64,000 bases of DNA. It comes from JBFWWP01 sp050246115 (GTDB lineage: Bacteria; Planctomycetota; UBA8108; UBA1146; JAJFFE01). Shown in pieces: positions 1-7,473 of this stretch. Position numbers and translations under genes: made by a program. Every line of letters begins with the position of its first letter. Position 1 is the stretch's first letter. The notes beneath the pieces were generated by a model that saw only the letters and a program-made list of their open reading frames with translations, was not told the origin of the DNA and did no database searches. The DNA lies in the NCBI GenBank assembly GCA_050246115.1, contig JBFWWP010000008.1, positions 1-64,000 of the forward strand, read 5' to 3'.

Positions 1-22
1 GGAGCGCGGACAGCCTGTCCGC
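1..22 (+). repeat. 22-nt palindromic dispersed repeat, copy 1
   Basis: A 15-base near-perfect palindrome (CGGACAG, central C, CTGTCCG) lies at 7-21, preceded by GGAGCG. The same 22-nt word recurs at 43947-43968 with one difference and on the minus strand at 38387-38408 with one difference. The repeat is outside every gene. The window edge cuts the left flank. Function unknown. Confidence 0.55.
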
Positions 23-158
23 ATCGCCTAGAGCCAAGCCCCGCCCGCACGAGACCCCAGCCCCCAGCCTCCCACCACCCCCAGCCGCTATCTCCCCGTC
101 CACGCCCACTCACCCCCACAGCGCGCACTCATCCGTCCACGCCCACGCCCCACCCGAC

Positions 159-1751
159 CTACTCGGTCAACCGCCTGCCATCGACCACCGCCGCATCGAA
201 GTCCCAAACGAACTCATTCCAATTGCGCAGCCGAACCCCGCCGAGGCTCAGCGTGTTCCCGCTCCCCGGGAACCGCCGAAACCACCACTCGAGGAACCCG
301 CGGTGCGTGCAGCCCCAGTGGCTGCAGTCCACGCTCTCGACCGCGCCGCCGCCGCCCGGTCGCCAGTCCCCGCAATCGGACAGAACCGCCGTCGCCTCCG
401 TGTACTGGTAGTCGAACCCCGGAGAGTTCGGCGGAAAGTGCACGTTGCCGCAGTGGTTGATCACGCCGGTGTGGTTCGAGTGCGGGTTGACGAACTCGCC
501 AAACAGCGCCGAATTCGCAAAGCTCATCAAACGCTCCCGCTGATGCCCATAGTTGTGGAGCGCCTCGTCGATCCAACGGCTGTAGTTGAAGTCGTAGACC
601 GCGTACGTGTGCGCGAGGACCGGAAGATCGTTCTGCTGATAGCTGTTCGAGATGTCCCCGTAGGTCCCGTGATTGAAGTGCGCCTGAGAGACCGTGCCCA
701 TGGCCATGTTCGACTCGATCGGAACCACCTCGGCCGTGTGATACATCCAGATCCAGACGTCCCGAACTCCCTCGACCTCCACCCAGTGCTGGATATCCAC
801 CAGCTGCTCGAGAATCTCGAAGTGGTTCGCAAAAACACCGCCGCCCGGCGGAGCGAAGACCGTAGAGCGCGGGACCGGAATCAGGAACTCGAGCGACGCC
901 ACGATCTGATAGTCGAGATATGGCTGCCCCAGCGGGTCGTTCACGTAGCGCGTCCCGTTCTCCAACCCCAACACGGTGCCCGCGGAAATCGTGTTGACTC
1001 GGTTGCGAATGCCAACCAGCGACTCCGGAAAGTCCGTCTCGCTTGCATCCAGGTTCCCTGAACCATCGAGCGGAAAGAACCGCAGCTCCAGAACCTTGAC
1101 CGTCTGCCGCCGCGGGACCAGCGTGATCTCGATCGTCTCGCCGACGAACCAGCTCCCCCCAACCTGAACCTCGGCCTGCACCGCAACCGGAACATACGGC
1201 GAGAAGGCCACGCGACTCGGATGGCCCCGCCACAGAGCAAAACCAGGCCCCACCTCGGTCGCCGAGTACAGAACCCCACCGCCCTGGCTCATCGTGAACC
1301 GGTACGACTGCGCCCCCGCCACACCCGTCACCCCGAAGATGTACGAACCCTCGTAGTCGATAGCCTGCCCGTCCATCGGAAACAGAAACTCGAGCGGCGC
1401 GGAAGGTCCACACGCAGCATGAGCCGCGCACCCCAAACCATCCGGCGTCGGATCCTGTCCACACGACCCGCCCCCAGGCGGCGGCAGCGGCTGCGAACCG
1501 CCCCCGACCGTGTAGCTCAGAAGAAACACCACGTCCGCGAGATCCAACTGCCCGTCGTCATTCGCATCGGCCGCGTCGGCACACGACAGCGGCGCCCCCC
1601 CAAACAGATACGACAACTCCGTGACCGCATCCGCAATGTTCACACTCCCGTCCGCATTGGTGTCGCCCCGGAGAAAAGGAGACTCCGCCCACGTGACGCC
1701 AGCCCCGACGAACAGCAACAAAGCAGAGAGTAGCCACGGAAGAACCCGCAT
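159..1751 (-). CDS. Secreted protein with N-terminal dockerin/EF-hand-like module, function unknown
   Basis: This 530-aa protein starts at an ATG at 1751 with the SD-like GAAAGGACG just upstream; the reading frame stays open another 51 codons but that extension looks non-coding. Residues 1-23 are a signal peptide (hydrophobic LLSALLLFVGAG, cut near WAES). Residues about 26-90 hold a pair of Ca-binding-like loops (RGDTNADGSVNIAD and DAADANDDGQLDLAD), the planctomycete dockerin-type module. The remaining ~430 residues, with several Cys, Trp and His (for example HFNHGTYGD and HNYGHQRERL), match no family I recognise. It is presumably exported and could be a metal-binding enzyme, but no catalytic motif is clear. 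It is transcribed away from the IS3 remnant. Confidence 0.85.
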   Translation of the reverse strand: MRVLPWLLSALLLFVGAGVTWAESPFLRGDTNADGSVNIADAVTELSYLFGGAPLSCADAADANDDGQLDLADVVFLLSYTVGGGSQPLPPPGGGSCGQDPTPDGLGCAAHAACGPSAPLEFLFPMDGQAIDYEGSYIFGVTGVAGAQSYRFTMSQGGGVLYSATEVGPGFALWRGHPSRVAFSPYVPVAVQAEVQVGGSWFVGETIEITLVPRRQTVKVLELRFFPLDGSGNLDASETDFPESLVGIRNRVNTISAGTVLGLENGTRYVNDPLGQPYLDYQIVASLEFLIPVPRSTVFAPPGGGVFANHFEILEQLVDIQHWVEVEGVRDVWIWMYHTAEVVPIESNMAMGTVSQAHFNHGTYGDISNSYQQNDLPVLAHTYAVYDFNYSRWIDEALHNYGHQRERLMSFANSALFGEFVNPHSNHTGVINHCGNVHFPPNSPGFDYQYTEATAVLSDCGDWRPGGGGAVESVDCSHWGCTHRGFLEWWFRRFPGSGNTLSLGGVRLRNWNEFVWDFDAAVVDGRRLTE

Positions 1752-2156
1752 GTTTCGTCCTTTCGGTTGGATCGATCGACCTAGAAAGACACGAGCCGAA
1801 CCCAACGACGACAGATTGTCCGCCACGCGGGCGATCCGCAACAGCCCGCATGCGGTAGGGGACGCGGTCAGTGCCCCGGCTCCTCGATCGAGGTTCACGG
1901 ACACTCGTTTCCCTCACCATCCCACGCATCACGGCAACCAACTCGGAGAACACTCCGAGCGACCCATCCGTCTGGCCCCGGCGAGAGCCCTGCCTTCGTG
2001 CTTCCTAGCGACCCGCTGACGAAAGCGAAGAAAGCGAGCAATTCCCGCGTCGGAACCTCGGCCCACCGTCTTTCTCTGACTCGAGGAGCCCGGTGGCGTC
2101 GCGACGGAGACCCGCTCGGACTCGCAGCTCGAGGCTCGAGGCAATCGCGAGGAACG
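1752..2156. other. Intergenic region between divergent genes
   Basis: This 405-bp stretch separates the leftward secreted-protein gene from the rightward IS3 orfA remnant. It must hold the promoter for the leftward gene, but I see no clear -35/-10 pair, RNA gene or inverted repeat that marks the IS3 end. Confidence 0.4.
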
Positions 2157-2591
2157 ATGAAGAAACGACAAAGACGCAGGCCCGAGGAGATCCTCGAGAA
2201 GCTGCAAGAGCTCGAGCAGCTCCTCCAGACCATGACACTCGAGAGCGCCGCCCAACACATGGGAGTCACGACCGCCACCCTTCACCGTTGGCGCAATCAG
2301 TACGGCGGCCTCAAAGCCCACGACGCCCAACGCCTGAAGGAACTCGAAACCGAGAACCGACGCCTGACGCAACGAGTCCACAACCAAGAACTAGACATCG
2401 CCATGCTCAAAGAGATCAACCAGGGAAACTCCTGGGCCCGGAGGAGCGTCGGCAATGGGTCGAACACCTCCGGGAACACTACGGCATCTCCGAGAGACGA
2501 GCCTGTCGCATCGTCGGTCAACCGCGATCGACGCAGCGTCGCGTGTAGGGCTAAGTTCGGGGAGCGACCAGAGGGGGCGAGAGTTACATAG
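2157..2591 (+). CDS. IS3-family transposase OrfA (helix-turn-helix), element incomplete
   Basis: This is a 144-aa frame starting at an ATG at 2157. The N-terminal ~95 residues carry the IS3 OrfA pattern: a helix-turn-helix (ESAAQHMGVTTATLHRWRNQYGG) followed by a leucine-zipper-like helix (RLKELETENRRLTQRV) ending in LDIAMLKEINQGN, the usual junction to OrfB. The last ~45 residues are junk readthrough, because the OrfB frame lies in -1. The matching OrfB frame (2402-2548) keeps only ~40 residues, so the element cannot transpose on its own. The SD site is weak (GAGGAACG). Confidence 0.75.
   Translation: MKKRQRRRPEEILEKLQELEQLLQTMTLESAAQHMGVTTATLHRWRNQYGGLKAHDAQRLKELETENRRLTQRVHNQELDIAMLKEINQGNSWARRSVGNGSNTSGNTTASPRDEPVASSVNRDRRSVACRAKFGERPEGARVT
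2402..2548 (+). pseudogene. IS3-family transposase OrfB fragment
   Basis: In the -1 frame relative to OrfA, the sequence reads GPEERRQWVEHLREHYG then SERRACRIVGQPRSTQRR, the HTH-like start of an IS3 OrfB integrase. It stops at 2548, before any DDE catalytic region. The following ~240 bp shows no recognisable transposase. The arrangement (OrfB in -1 frame after OrfA) is the normal IS3 frameshift layout, so this is a truncated insertion sequence. Confidence 0.75.
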
Positions 2592-2601
2592 TGGCGGGAC
2601 T

Positions 2602-2623
2602 CGCGCTGTCGCTCGACAGCGCG
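2602..2623. promoter_or_regulatory. Perfect 10-bp inverted repeat with 2-nt loop
   Basis: CGCGCTGTCG and its exact reverse complement are separated by CT, about 170 bp upstream of the dockerin-FGE gene and just after the IS3 remnant. Because the gap is only 2 nt, it is more plausible as a dyad binding site or residual insertion-sequence structure than as a transcript hairpin. Role not known. Confidence 0.4.
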
Positions 2624-2790
2624 ATCGTTATCCGATTCATACCGTTCGGTCCACCGAGGTCGACTTGGCGACGCCCAATCATCGCGAGCCGAGTGAGCGG
2701 GGTCGCGTCTCACTTCGAGCGACAGGCGACCCCTCGGCTGGGTGGTCCCCGATGGACATGTCCTCAAGCAGAGGGACAGAAAGGTGGTGC

Positions 2791-4026
2791 GTGGTGGCGA
2801 GATGGTGGACTCTCGTTTCGAACTACTCTCGGATTGGTGGCTCGCGTCGCGTTCGCGTGGTCGCCGCCGGTCGCGTTGCGCTGTTGGCCTTCGTGCTCGT
2901 TGCGCTTCGTGCCGCTCCGCTCGACGCGGGCTTCGTTAGGGGCGATGCCAACTCGGATGGTGTCGTGAACATCTCGGATTCGGTGCAGACTCTCTTCTAC
3001 TTGTTTCTTGGCGGGTCCGTCTCCTGTTTGGACGCTGCAGACGCGAACGATGACGGGGCGGTCCAAACTGCCGATGCCGTCACGACGCTGACTTACCTCT
3101 TCTTGGCTGGTACCCCGCTGCCCGCACCGTTTCCGAGCTGCGGAGACGATCCGACCGCCGACGCCGTGGGTTGCGCCGTCACTCCGCTTGCCTGTGTGCC
3201 GCCGTATCCGGGGTTGACCTTTGCCGGGACCAACGCGCAGGGCTACGACGAGTACACGCTCGACATCGATCCGACCGTGGTGCTGATTTTGATCCCGGGC
3301 GGGACGTTCGACATGGGGCAGACGGGTGCTTCCAACGCCACTCCCGTCCACCAGGTGACGCTGTCGCCTTACTTCATCGCGAAGTACGAGATCACGACGG
3401 CTCAGTACCGGCTGTACTGCGACGCAACCCTGACTCCTTACCCGCCGCCGCCGGACTGCTGCGGGATGCCGGCGGACCATTTCACGAACCCGCTGTATGA
3501 TGACCATCCGGTGGTGATGGTGTCGTGGAACGATCTGAACGCTATCGGTGGTTACCTGGAGTGGGCGGGCCTAGTGCTGCCGACGGAGGCGCAGTGGGAG
3601 TTCGCGGCGCGGGGAACGCCGGGGGGCGACGCAGGGCGCACCTATCCATGGGGCAATGATCTGCCGAGCGCCGGGGGCGTGTACCGGTGCAATGGGTGCT
3701 GGGGGTACAACTGCAGCCCGACTGACGGCTGGGTGTACACGTCGCCGGTAGATCAGTCGCCCTTTGACCAGTATCCGGGTCCGTTCGGGACGCTGGGTCA
3801 GGCGGGGAACGTTTGGGAGTGGTGCCACGACTGGTTCGATTCCTATCCCTCGACGCCTCAAACGGACCCCACGGGGCCTGTCTCCGGCTCCAACCGGGTG
3901 ATCCGCGGCGGCAGCTGGTTCATCGGCGACCACTACCTGCCGTCGGCGTCCCGCAACGCCGGCGGCCTCGGCCCGTCGGGCCGCTTCGGGAACGTCGGCT
4001 TCCGCCCCGCCAGAATAATCCCTTGA
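2791..4026 (+). CDS. Secreted dockerin-like + FGE/SUMF1-like domain protein
   Basis: The chosen start is GTG at 2791 (SD-like AAAGGTGG), giving 411 aa; ATGs at 2752 and 2758 in the same frame are alternatives. A signal sequence (VALLAFVLVALRAAPLDAG) lies near residues 30-47. Next comes a two-loop dockerin-type module (RGDANSDGVVNISD and DAADANDDGAVQTAD). The C-terminal ~250 residues form an FGE/sulfatase-modifying domain: LIPGGTFDMGQ, FIAKYEITTAQYRLYC, LPTEAQWEFAARG, AGNVWEWCHDWF, VIRGGSWFIG and the closing VGFRPARII. The Cys that forms the catalytic site of true formylglycine enzymes near the C-terminus is absent (SRNAGG in that region), so a binding role is more likely than oxidation. The gene follows the IS3 remnant on the same strand. 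Confidence 0.85.
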   Translation: MVARWWTLVSNYSRIGGSRRVRVVAAGRVALLAFVLVALRAAPLDAGFVRGDANSDGVVNISDSVQTLFYLFLGGSVSCLDAADANDDGAVQTADAVTTLTYLFLAGTPLPAPFPSCGDDPTADAVGCAVTPLACVPPYPGLTFAGTNAQGYDEYTLDIDPTVVLILIPGGTFDMGQTGASNATPVHQVTLSPYFIAKYEITTAQYRLYCDATLTPYPPPPDCCGMPADHFTNPLYDDHPVVMVSWNDLNAIGGYLEWAGLVLPTEAQWEFAARGTPGGDAGRTYPWGNDLPSAGGVYRCNGCWGYNCSPTDGWVYTSPVDQSPFDQYPGPFGTLGQAGNVWEWCHDWFDSYPSTPQTDPTGPVSGSNRVIRGGSWFIGDHYLPSASRNAGGLGPSGRFGNVGFRPARIIP

Positions 4027-4119
4027 TTCCTTTACCCTTTCGCCCCGGGCGCGTGGAGTTCCGGGCGGGTTGCCGGGCGCCGACGATAAGCATGGTCACG
4101 CTATCTGAGGGCGCCTCGC

Positions 4120-4589
4120 TCACCTTGTCTGAGGGCGGTTGGGCCGCAAGGCCAGAAGCGCGTGAACGGCGTCCACGAAGAGCAGCCTTCGTTGTGCCAT
4201 GACGAGCTCGATGGGGTTGAAGTTGGCGTGGCATCGGAAAGGCCGTCCGAGGTTGGTTTGGGTCCGGGTGGAGGTATGAAACTCGGAGCAATGAGGACAG
4301 AGGAAGCGAAGGTGGCCGTCCCTCTTCCAGGGGACACCGAGTTTGTCGATGAGCCCCTCGTTGACGCAGCGAGACGCTCGTCGGCGAGACGCAGTACGTC
4401 GTCGCCCACGACGGGCCTGCAGACGTCACCGACCCGAACGAAGTAGCGGCCGTCGCTGGTCAGTCATGCGCCAGCTCGGCGAAGTCGGCGGTCTTCCCCG
4501 TGACCTTGCGCAAGCGACTTGAAGTCGGAGCTCTGCCCCTCGTTGAGCACCGCTTCGGTCCGCGGCGGCTTGCCCGTCTTCTTCGTCAT
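4120..4589 (-). pseudogene. Frameshifted gene with CHC2-like zinc-finger motif
   Basis: On the minus strand an ATG at 4589 has a strong SD (GGAGGGCG). Reading across about three frame changes gives a coherent ~155-aa product: MTKKTGKPPRTEAVLNEGQ..., then DGRYFVRVGDVCRPVVGDD, then NEGLIDKLGVPWKRDGH, then LRFLCPHCSEFHTSTRTQTN, then FRCHANFNPIELVMAQRR and VDAVHALL, with TGA at 4120-4122. The last part resembles a CHC2-type zinc finger of DnaG-like proteins (CPHC...F.C...NPIELVM...FVDAVHAL). The first part is not recognised. No single frame is long enough to code for it, so it is a decayed gene or carries several sequence errors. Confidence 0.5.
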
Positions 4590-5002
4590 GACGCCCTCCG
4601 GTTGCTTGTCGCGCGGTGGATGGGCGACACGGGAGTCGGCGGGCGCCGGGTCGAGGCGGGTCTGGTAGGGCTTGCCGGTGCGGGCGGCCTCGGCCTTCTC
4701 GTCGTAGTCTCGAGGATGACGCACGTGGTTGGGTTGATCTGAACGAGCGGTTCCGGCCAGTAGTGCTCCTGGGCGTAGATGGCCTCGACCTGCTGCCGGA
4801 TGTCCTCGGCGTGGATGGTGATGAAAGAGGTGGCGAACTTCTTGTACGCGTCCACCACGGTGTCGCGGGGCGAGAAGACATCCATGCTGCGTGTGCTCAC
4901 TTGGCCCCCCTTGTCTTCGGGCTCGTCGCTCACGTCAGCGCCGCCGGCGCGAACCCATCTCGGGGAGCGTGAACTTTCAAAGGCCAGTAGCCCGACTCGC
5001 AA
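4586..5002 (-). pseudogene. N-terminal fragment of a large helicase-like protein
   Basis: The frame contains MDVFSPRDTVVDAYKKFATS, FITIHAEDIRQQVEAIYAQE and HYWPEPLVQINP. This resembles the conserved N-terminus of large DEAD/DEAH-box helicases of the DUF1998/DISARM-related type (VF.LRD..V..Y..F..SF..I....I...V......WP.PL.Q.NP). After QINP the sequence changes to a low-complexity Arg/Pro frame, so the helicase body is gone. The fragment is followed immediately by the frameshifted zinc-finger gene. The resemblance is from memory of the family; the truncation is seen directly. Confidence 0.45.
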
Positions 5003-5588
5003 CCGCGGTGACGCACTCGGCAGCAGCCCTCCACGCCGCTGACCATGTTGCTCCTCCTCGTCGCATTTCCTTCAACGCGACTCGTCGTCGTGCCTTGCCA
5101 GCGAAGCGGATGGCCAACTGATTCCGTCACCGTACTTACGGAACGGCCCATTGACACGCGCGTAGCGAAATCCCGAGCGATCCTGTAGCCCGACCCCGTC
5201 CTTGCTCGCTCGCAGGTCCGTAGCACGTTTCTGTCTACAAGTCGGACACGCAAAGCCTCCCTGCGCTCCGAATCAACAGGGCACGTCAGATCCCAAGGAC
5301 GGCCTGGGATACCAAGCGAATCTCCGATACCCGCCTCGTCGGACTAGCCGACTCAACGCTCTCTTGTCTTGCACCCGGTGAAGACGGCCCGGCGAGGTAC
5401 CCCGCGACTCGGGCGTTGCTGGGAATCGCGGGCGCGCTCCTTGGTTGGAGTCGGATTGGAGGTGGCCCACTCGTGTTTTGAGACTTCATAGAGAATCGAA
5501 CTATCGCGTCAGTCGCAGGGGCCGTGATCCCGCCGGACTACCGCCCCAAGCCGATCCTGCACTCCTCAAGCAACGCTGAAAGGCCTTC
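5003..5588. other. Intergenic region, no gene found
   Basis: No frame in this ~590-bp stretch has coding character. A short segment near 5120-5170 reads YARVNGP in one minus frame and loosely resembles a segment near 59500. The last bases hold the SD (GAAAGGCC) for the TSP3 gene at 5589. Confidence 0.4.
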
Positions 5589-7145
5589 ATGCGTTATCAA
5601 GTCGTTTCGAGCGTCGCCCGCGGTCGGGCAAGTCAAGCCCCGCACAATCCAACCTCGTCGCACGGTGTGCGCAGCGGCAGGACTGCGGCGCGTCTGCCAG
5701 GCTACTTGGCTGTCTTCCTCTTCACTGCTTTCTGCGCGCACGACCAAGCCTGTGCGACCGTCTACGAACTCTTTGCCTCGAACGTCGGCAACGTACCTGT
5801 CTGGACACAAGAGAGTGATGCCGTCGGGCCGGTCAGCAATACCAACTGCAACTCGACCAACGGGCAGTATGCGCGGAACTTCACACCGACAGACCTGACG
5901 TGGTTGGTTGCCGAGATGCAGGATTTCGTTCTGCCACCCAACGAAGTCATCACGAACGTGAAGATGACCTTCCTCGTGCGCTTCGACGCCAACTTCGTAG
6001 GGAGCATTCGCGCCCGCGTTCGGGTCCCAGGAGTCTTGGATCATGAAGTCACTTCCAGTCCGTTCACCAGCGACTCGAACCTGTGTGAGTGGCGTCTGAA
6101 CACGCTCGGCGACATCACGGGCTTGGTCGACTGGGACGGCAACCCAGGCTTGCTCAATGCGGTGGAACTCAGTGTTCGACGGGCCAATGGAAGTAACTCG
6201 GACCTGAGGGTCAAGGCCTTCCGGCTACAGATCACGACCGAGCCCGATAGCGATGGCGATGGGGTTCAAGACGTCTGGGACAACTGCCCGGTTACCTTCA
6301 ACCCGAATCAGGCAGACGCCGACGGCGACGGTGTCGGCGATGCCTGCGACGGCTGCCCGGTTACCTTCAACCCGAATCAAGCGGACTTTGACGGCGACGG
6401 CCGCCAAGACTTCTGTGACAACTGTCCGGTCACCTTCAACCCGAATCAGGCGGACGCCGACGGCGACGGCGTAGGCGACGCCTGTGACGGTTGCCAGGTC
6501 AACTCCAACCCGGACCAGGCGGACTCGGACGGCGACGGGCGCCAGGACGCCTGTGACAACTGTCCGGTCATGTTCAACCCGAATCAAGCAGACGCCGACG
6601 GCGACGGCGTCGGCGACGCCTGTGACGGCTGCCAGGTCAACTTCAACCCGAACCAAGCCGATTCGGACGGCGACGGCCGGCAAGATGCCTGTGACAACTG
6701 CCCGTTCAGCTTCAACCCGGGGCAAGAAGACCTCGACGGCGATGGTGTGGGCGACAACTGTGATACCGATCCGGACGGCGATGGGTTCTTTGGCAACGAC
6801 AACTGTCCCTTCGTGTTCAACCCGGGCCAGGAGGACGGCGACGGCGACGGGGTCGGCGATGCGTGCGACGGGGTGGGTCGCTTCATTCGAGGCGATGCAA
6901 ACACGGACGGCGTCGTGAACATCGCCGACGCTGTACAGACGCTCAACTATCTTTTCTCCGGCGCTGGCGTGCCCTGTCGAACTGCGCTGGATGCAAACGG
7001 CGATGGCGTCATCAATCTCGTCGACCCAATCTACACTCTGTACTACTTGAACGGGCTCGGCCCCGCGCCGTTCCATCCGTTCCCGAGCTGTGGCTTCAGC
7101 CCCTTGAACCTGGGCTGCTCCTCGGTGCCAGCCTGCGGCTGGTAG
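5589..7145 (+). CDS. Secreted TSP3-repeat protein with C-terminal dockerin-like module
   Basis: This is a 518-aa protein with ATG at 5589 and SD GAAAGG 6 nt upstream. The export signal is long: a basic N-terminus, then a hydrophobic stretch (LPGYLAVFLFTAF) near residues 36-50. Residues ~55-215 are a globular region of unknown fold, possibly beta-sandwich. Residues ~218-425 contain about nine thrombospondin type-3 calcium repeats (DxDGDGVGDxCDNCP...NPNQAD). A dockerin-like module (RGDANTDGVVNIAD, DANGDGVINLVD) and a conserved PSCGF/CSSVPACGW tail end the protein. It is likely a calcium-stiffened surface or secreted protein. A 5'-truncated copy sits at 29004-29594, and both genes share the same downstream hairpin. 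Confidence 0.9.
   Translation: MRYQVVSSVARGRASQAPHNPTSSHGVRSGRTAARLPGYLAVFLFTAFCAHDQACATVYELFASNVGNVPVWTQESDAVGPVSNTNCNSTNGQYARNFTPTDLTWLVAEMQDFVLPPNEVITNVKMTFLVRFDANFVGSIRARVRVPGVLDHEVTSSPFTSDSNLCEWRLNTLGDITGLVDWDGNPGLLNAVELSVRRANGSNSDLRVKAFRLQITTEPDSDGDGVQDVWDNCPVTFNPNQADADGDGVGDACDGCPVTFNPNQADFDGDGRQDFCDNCPVTFNPNQADADGDGVGDACDGCQVNSNPDQADSDGDGRQDACDNCPVMFNPNQADADGDGVGDACDGCQVNFNPNQADSDGDGRQDACDNCPFSFNPGQEDLDGDGVGDNCDTDPDGDGFFGNDNCPFVFNPGQEDGDGDGVGDACDGVGRFIRGDANTDGVVNIADAVQTLNYLFSGAGVPCRTALDANGDGVINLVDPIYTLYYLNGLGPAPFHPFPSCGFSPLNLGCSSVPACGW
6238..6860 (+). repeat. Tandem ~69-nt repeats encoding TSP3 units
   Basis: The coding region repeats a ~23-codon unit (DADGDGVGDACDGCPVTFNP and variants) about nine times. 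Individual units are nearly identical at the DNA level (for example, GACGCCGACGGCGACGG recurs), which suggests recent expansion by slippage or unequal recombination. The truncated copy at 29 kb has only one to two units. Confidence 0.8.
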
Positions 7146-7165
7146 GACGCGGCGCTCGATCTCGA

Positions 7166-7195
7166 GGGGGTCCTCCGGGTGCGCGGAGGGCCCCC
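7166..7195 (+). terminator. Hairpin after TSP3-dockerin gene
   Basis: A 12-bp stem (left arm 7166-7177, right arm 7184-7195, one G-T pair) closes a 6-nt loop, 20 bp after the stop codon. No T-tract follows. The same hairpin follows the truncated paralogue at 29615-29644, so it is conserved with the gene 3' end. It may be a terminator or an mRNA-stabilising element. Confidence 0.6.
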
Positions 7196-7292
7196 GTCTC
7201 GCTACCTGTATTGGATCGTGGGCTGTCGAGGTCCCGCCAGGTCGACGGATGGCGAACGACTGGGTCGAGTTCTCGTCCAAGTCCAAGTCCTA

Positions 7293-7469
7293 AGGAGTCG
7301 CCCAAGAACAACTTCGACAATCTTGCCGCCGATTTGGGTCAGATTCGGCCGATCCGGAAAGCTCGAAACCGGAGGCGTAGCCTTAGATGAGGATTTCGAG
7401 TTTTTCGGATCGGTCGAAGATGGCCCGAAGCGACGAGCAAGGTGTCGAAGTTAGTCTTGGGCGACTCCT
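7293..7469. repeat. Near-palindromic ~177-bp dispersed element, copy 1
   Basis: The element starts AGGAGTCGCCCAAGAACAAC and ends with the near reverse complement (GTTAGTCTTGGGCGACTCCT). The two ~85-bp halves are imperfect reverse complements along their whole length, around a central segment containing GGAGGCGTAGCC. A second copy lies at 34146-34326 in inverted orientation, about 90% identical by eye. It encodes nothing and sits 4 bp beyond the stop of the leftward FGE frame, between convergent genes. It fits a MITE- or foldback-type element, or a large bidirectional terminator. Confidence 0.8.
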
Positions 7470-7473
7470 AAGT

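Noticed and set aside
159..4026. Cellulosome components because of the dockerin-like modules
   Set aside because: No cohesin domain or plant-polysaccharide hydrolase is seen; such modules are widespread in planctomycete exported proteins.
5100..5175. Possible coding similarity with the region near 59460-59560 (YARVNGP versus YAFVNGP in minus frames)
   Set aside because: The match is only a few residues and both surroundings are non-coding in character; not enough to propose a gene.
6238..6860. CRISPR-like array
   Set aside because: The regular repeats are in-frame TSP3 calcium-binding units with no unique spacers; no cas genes are present.
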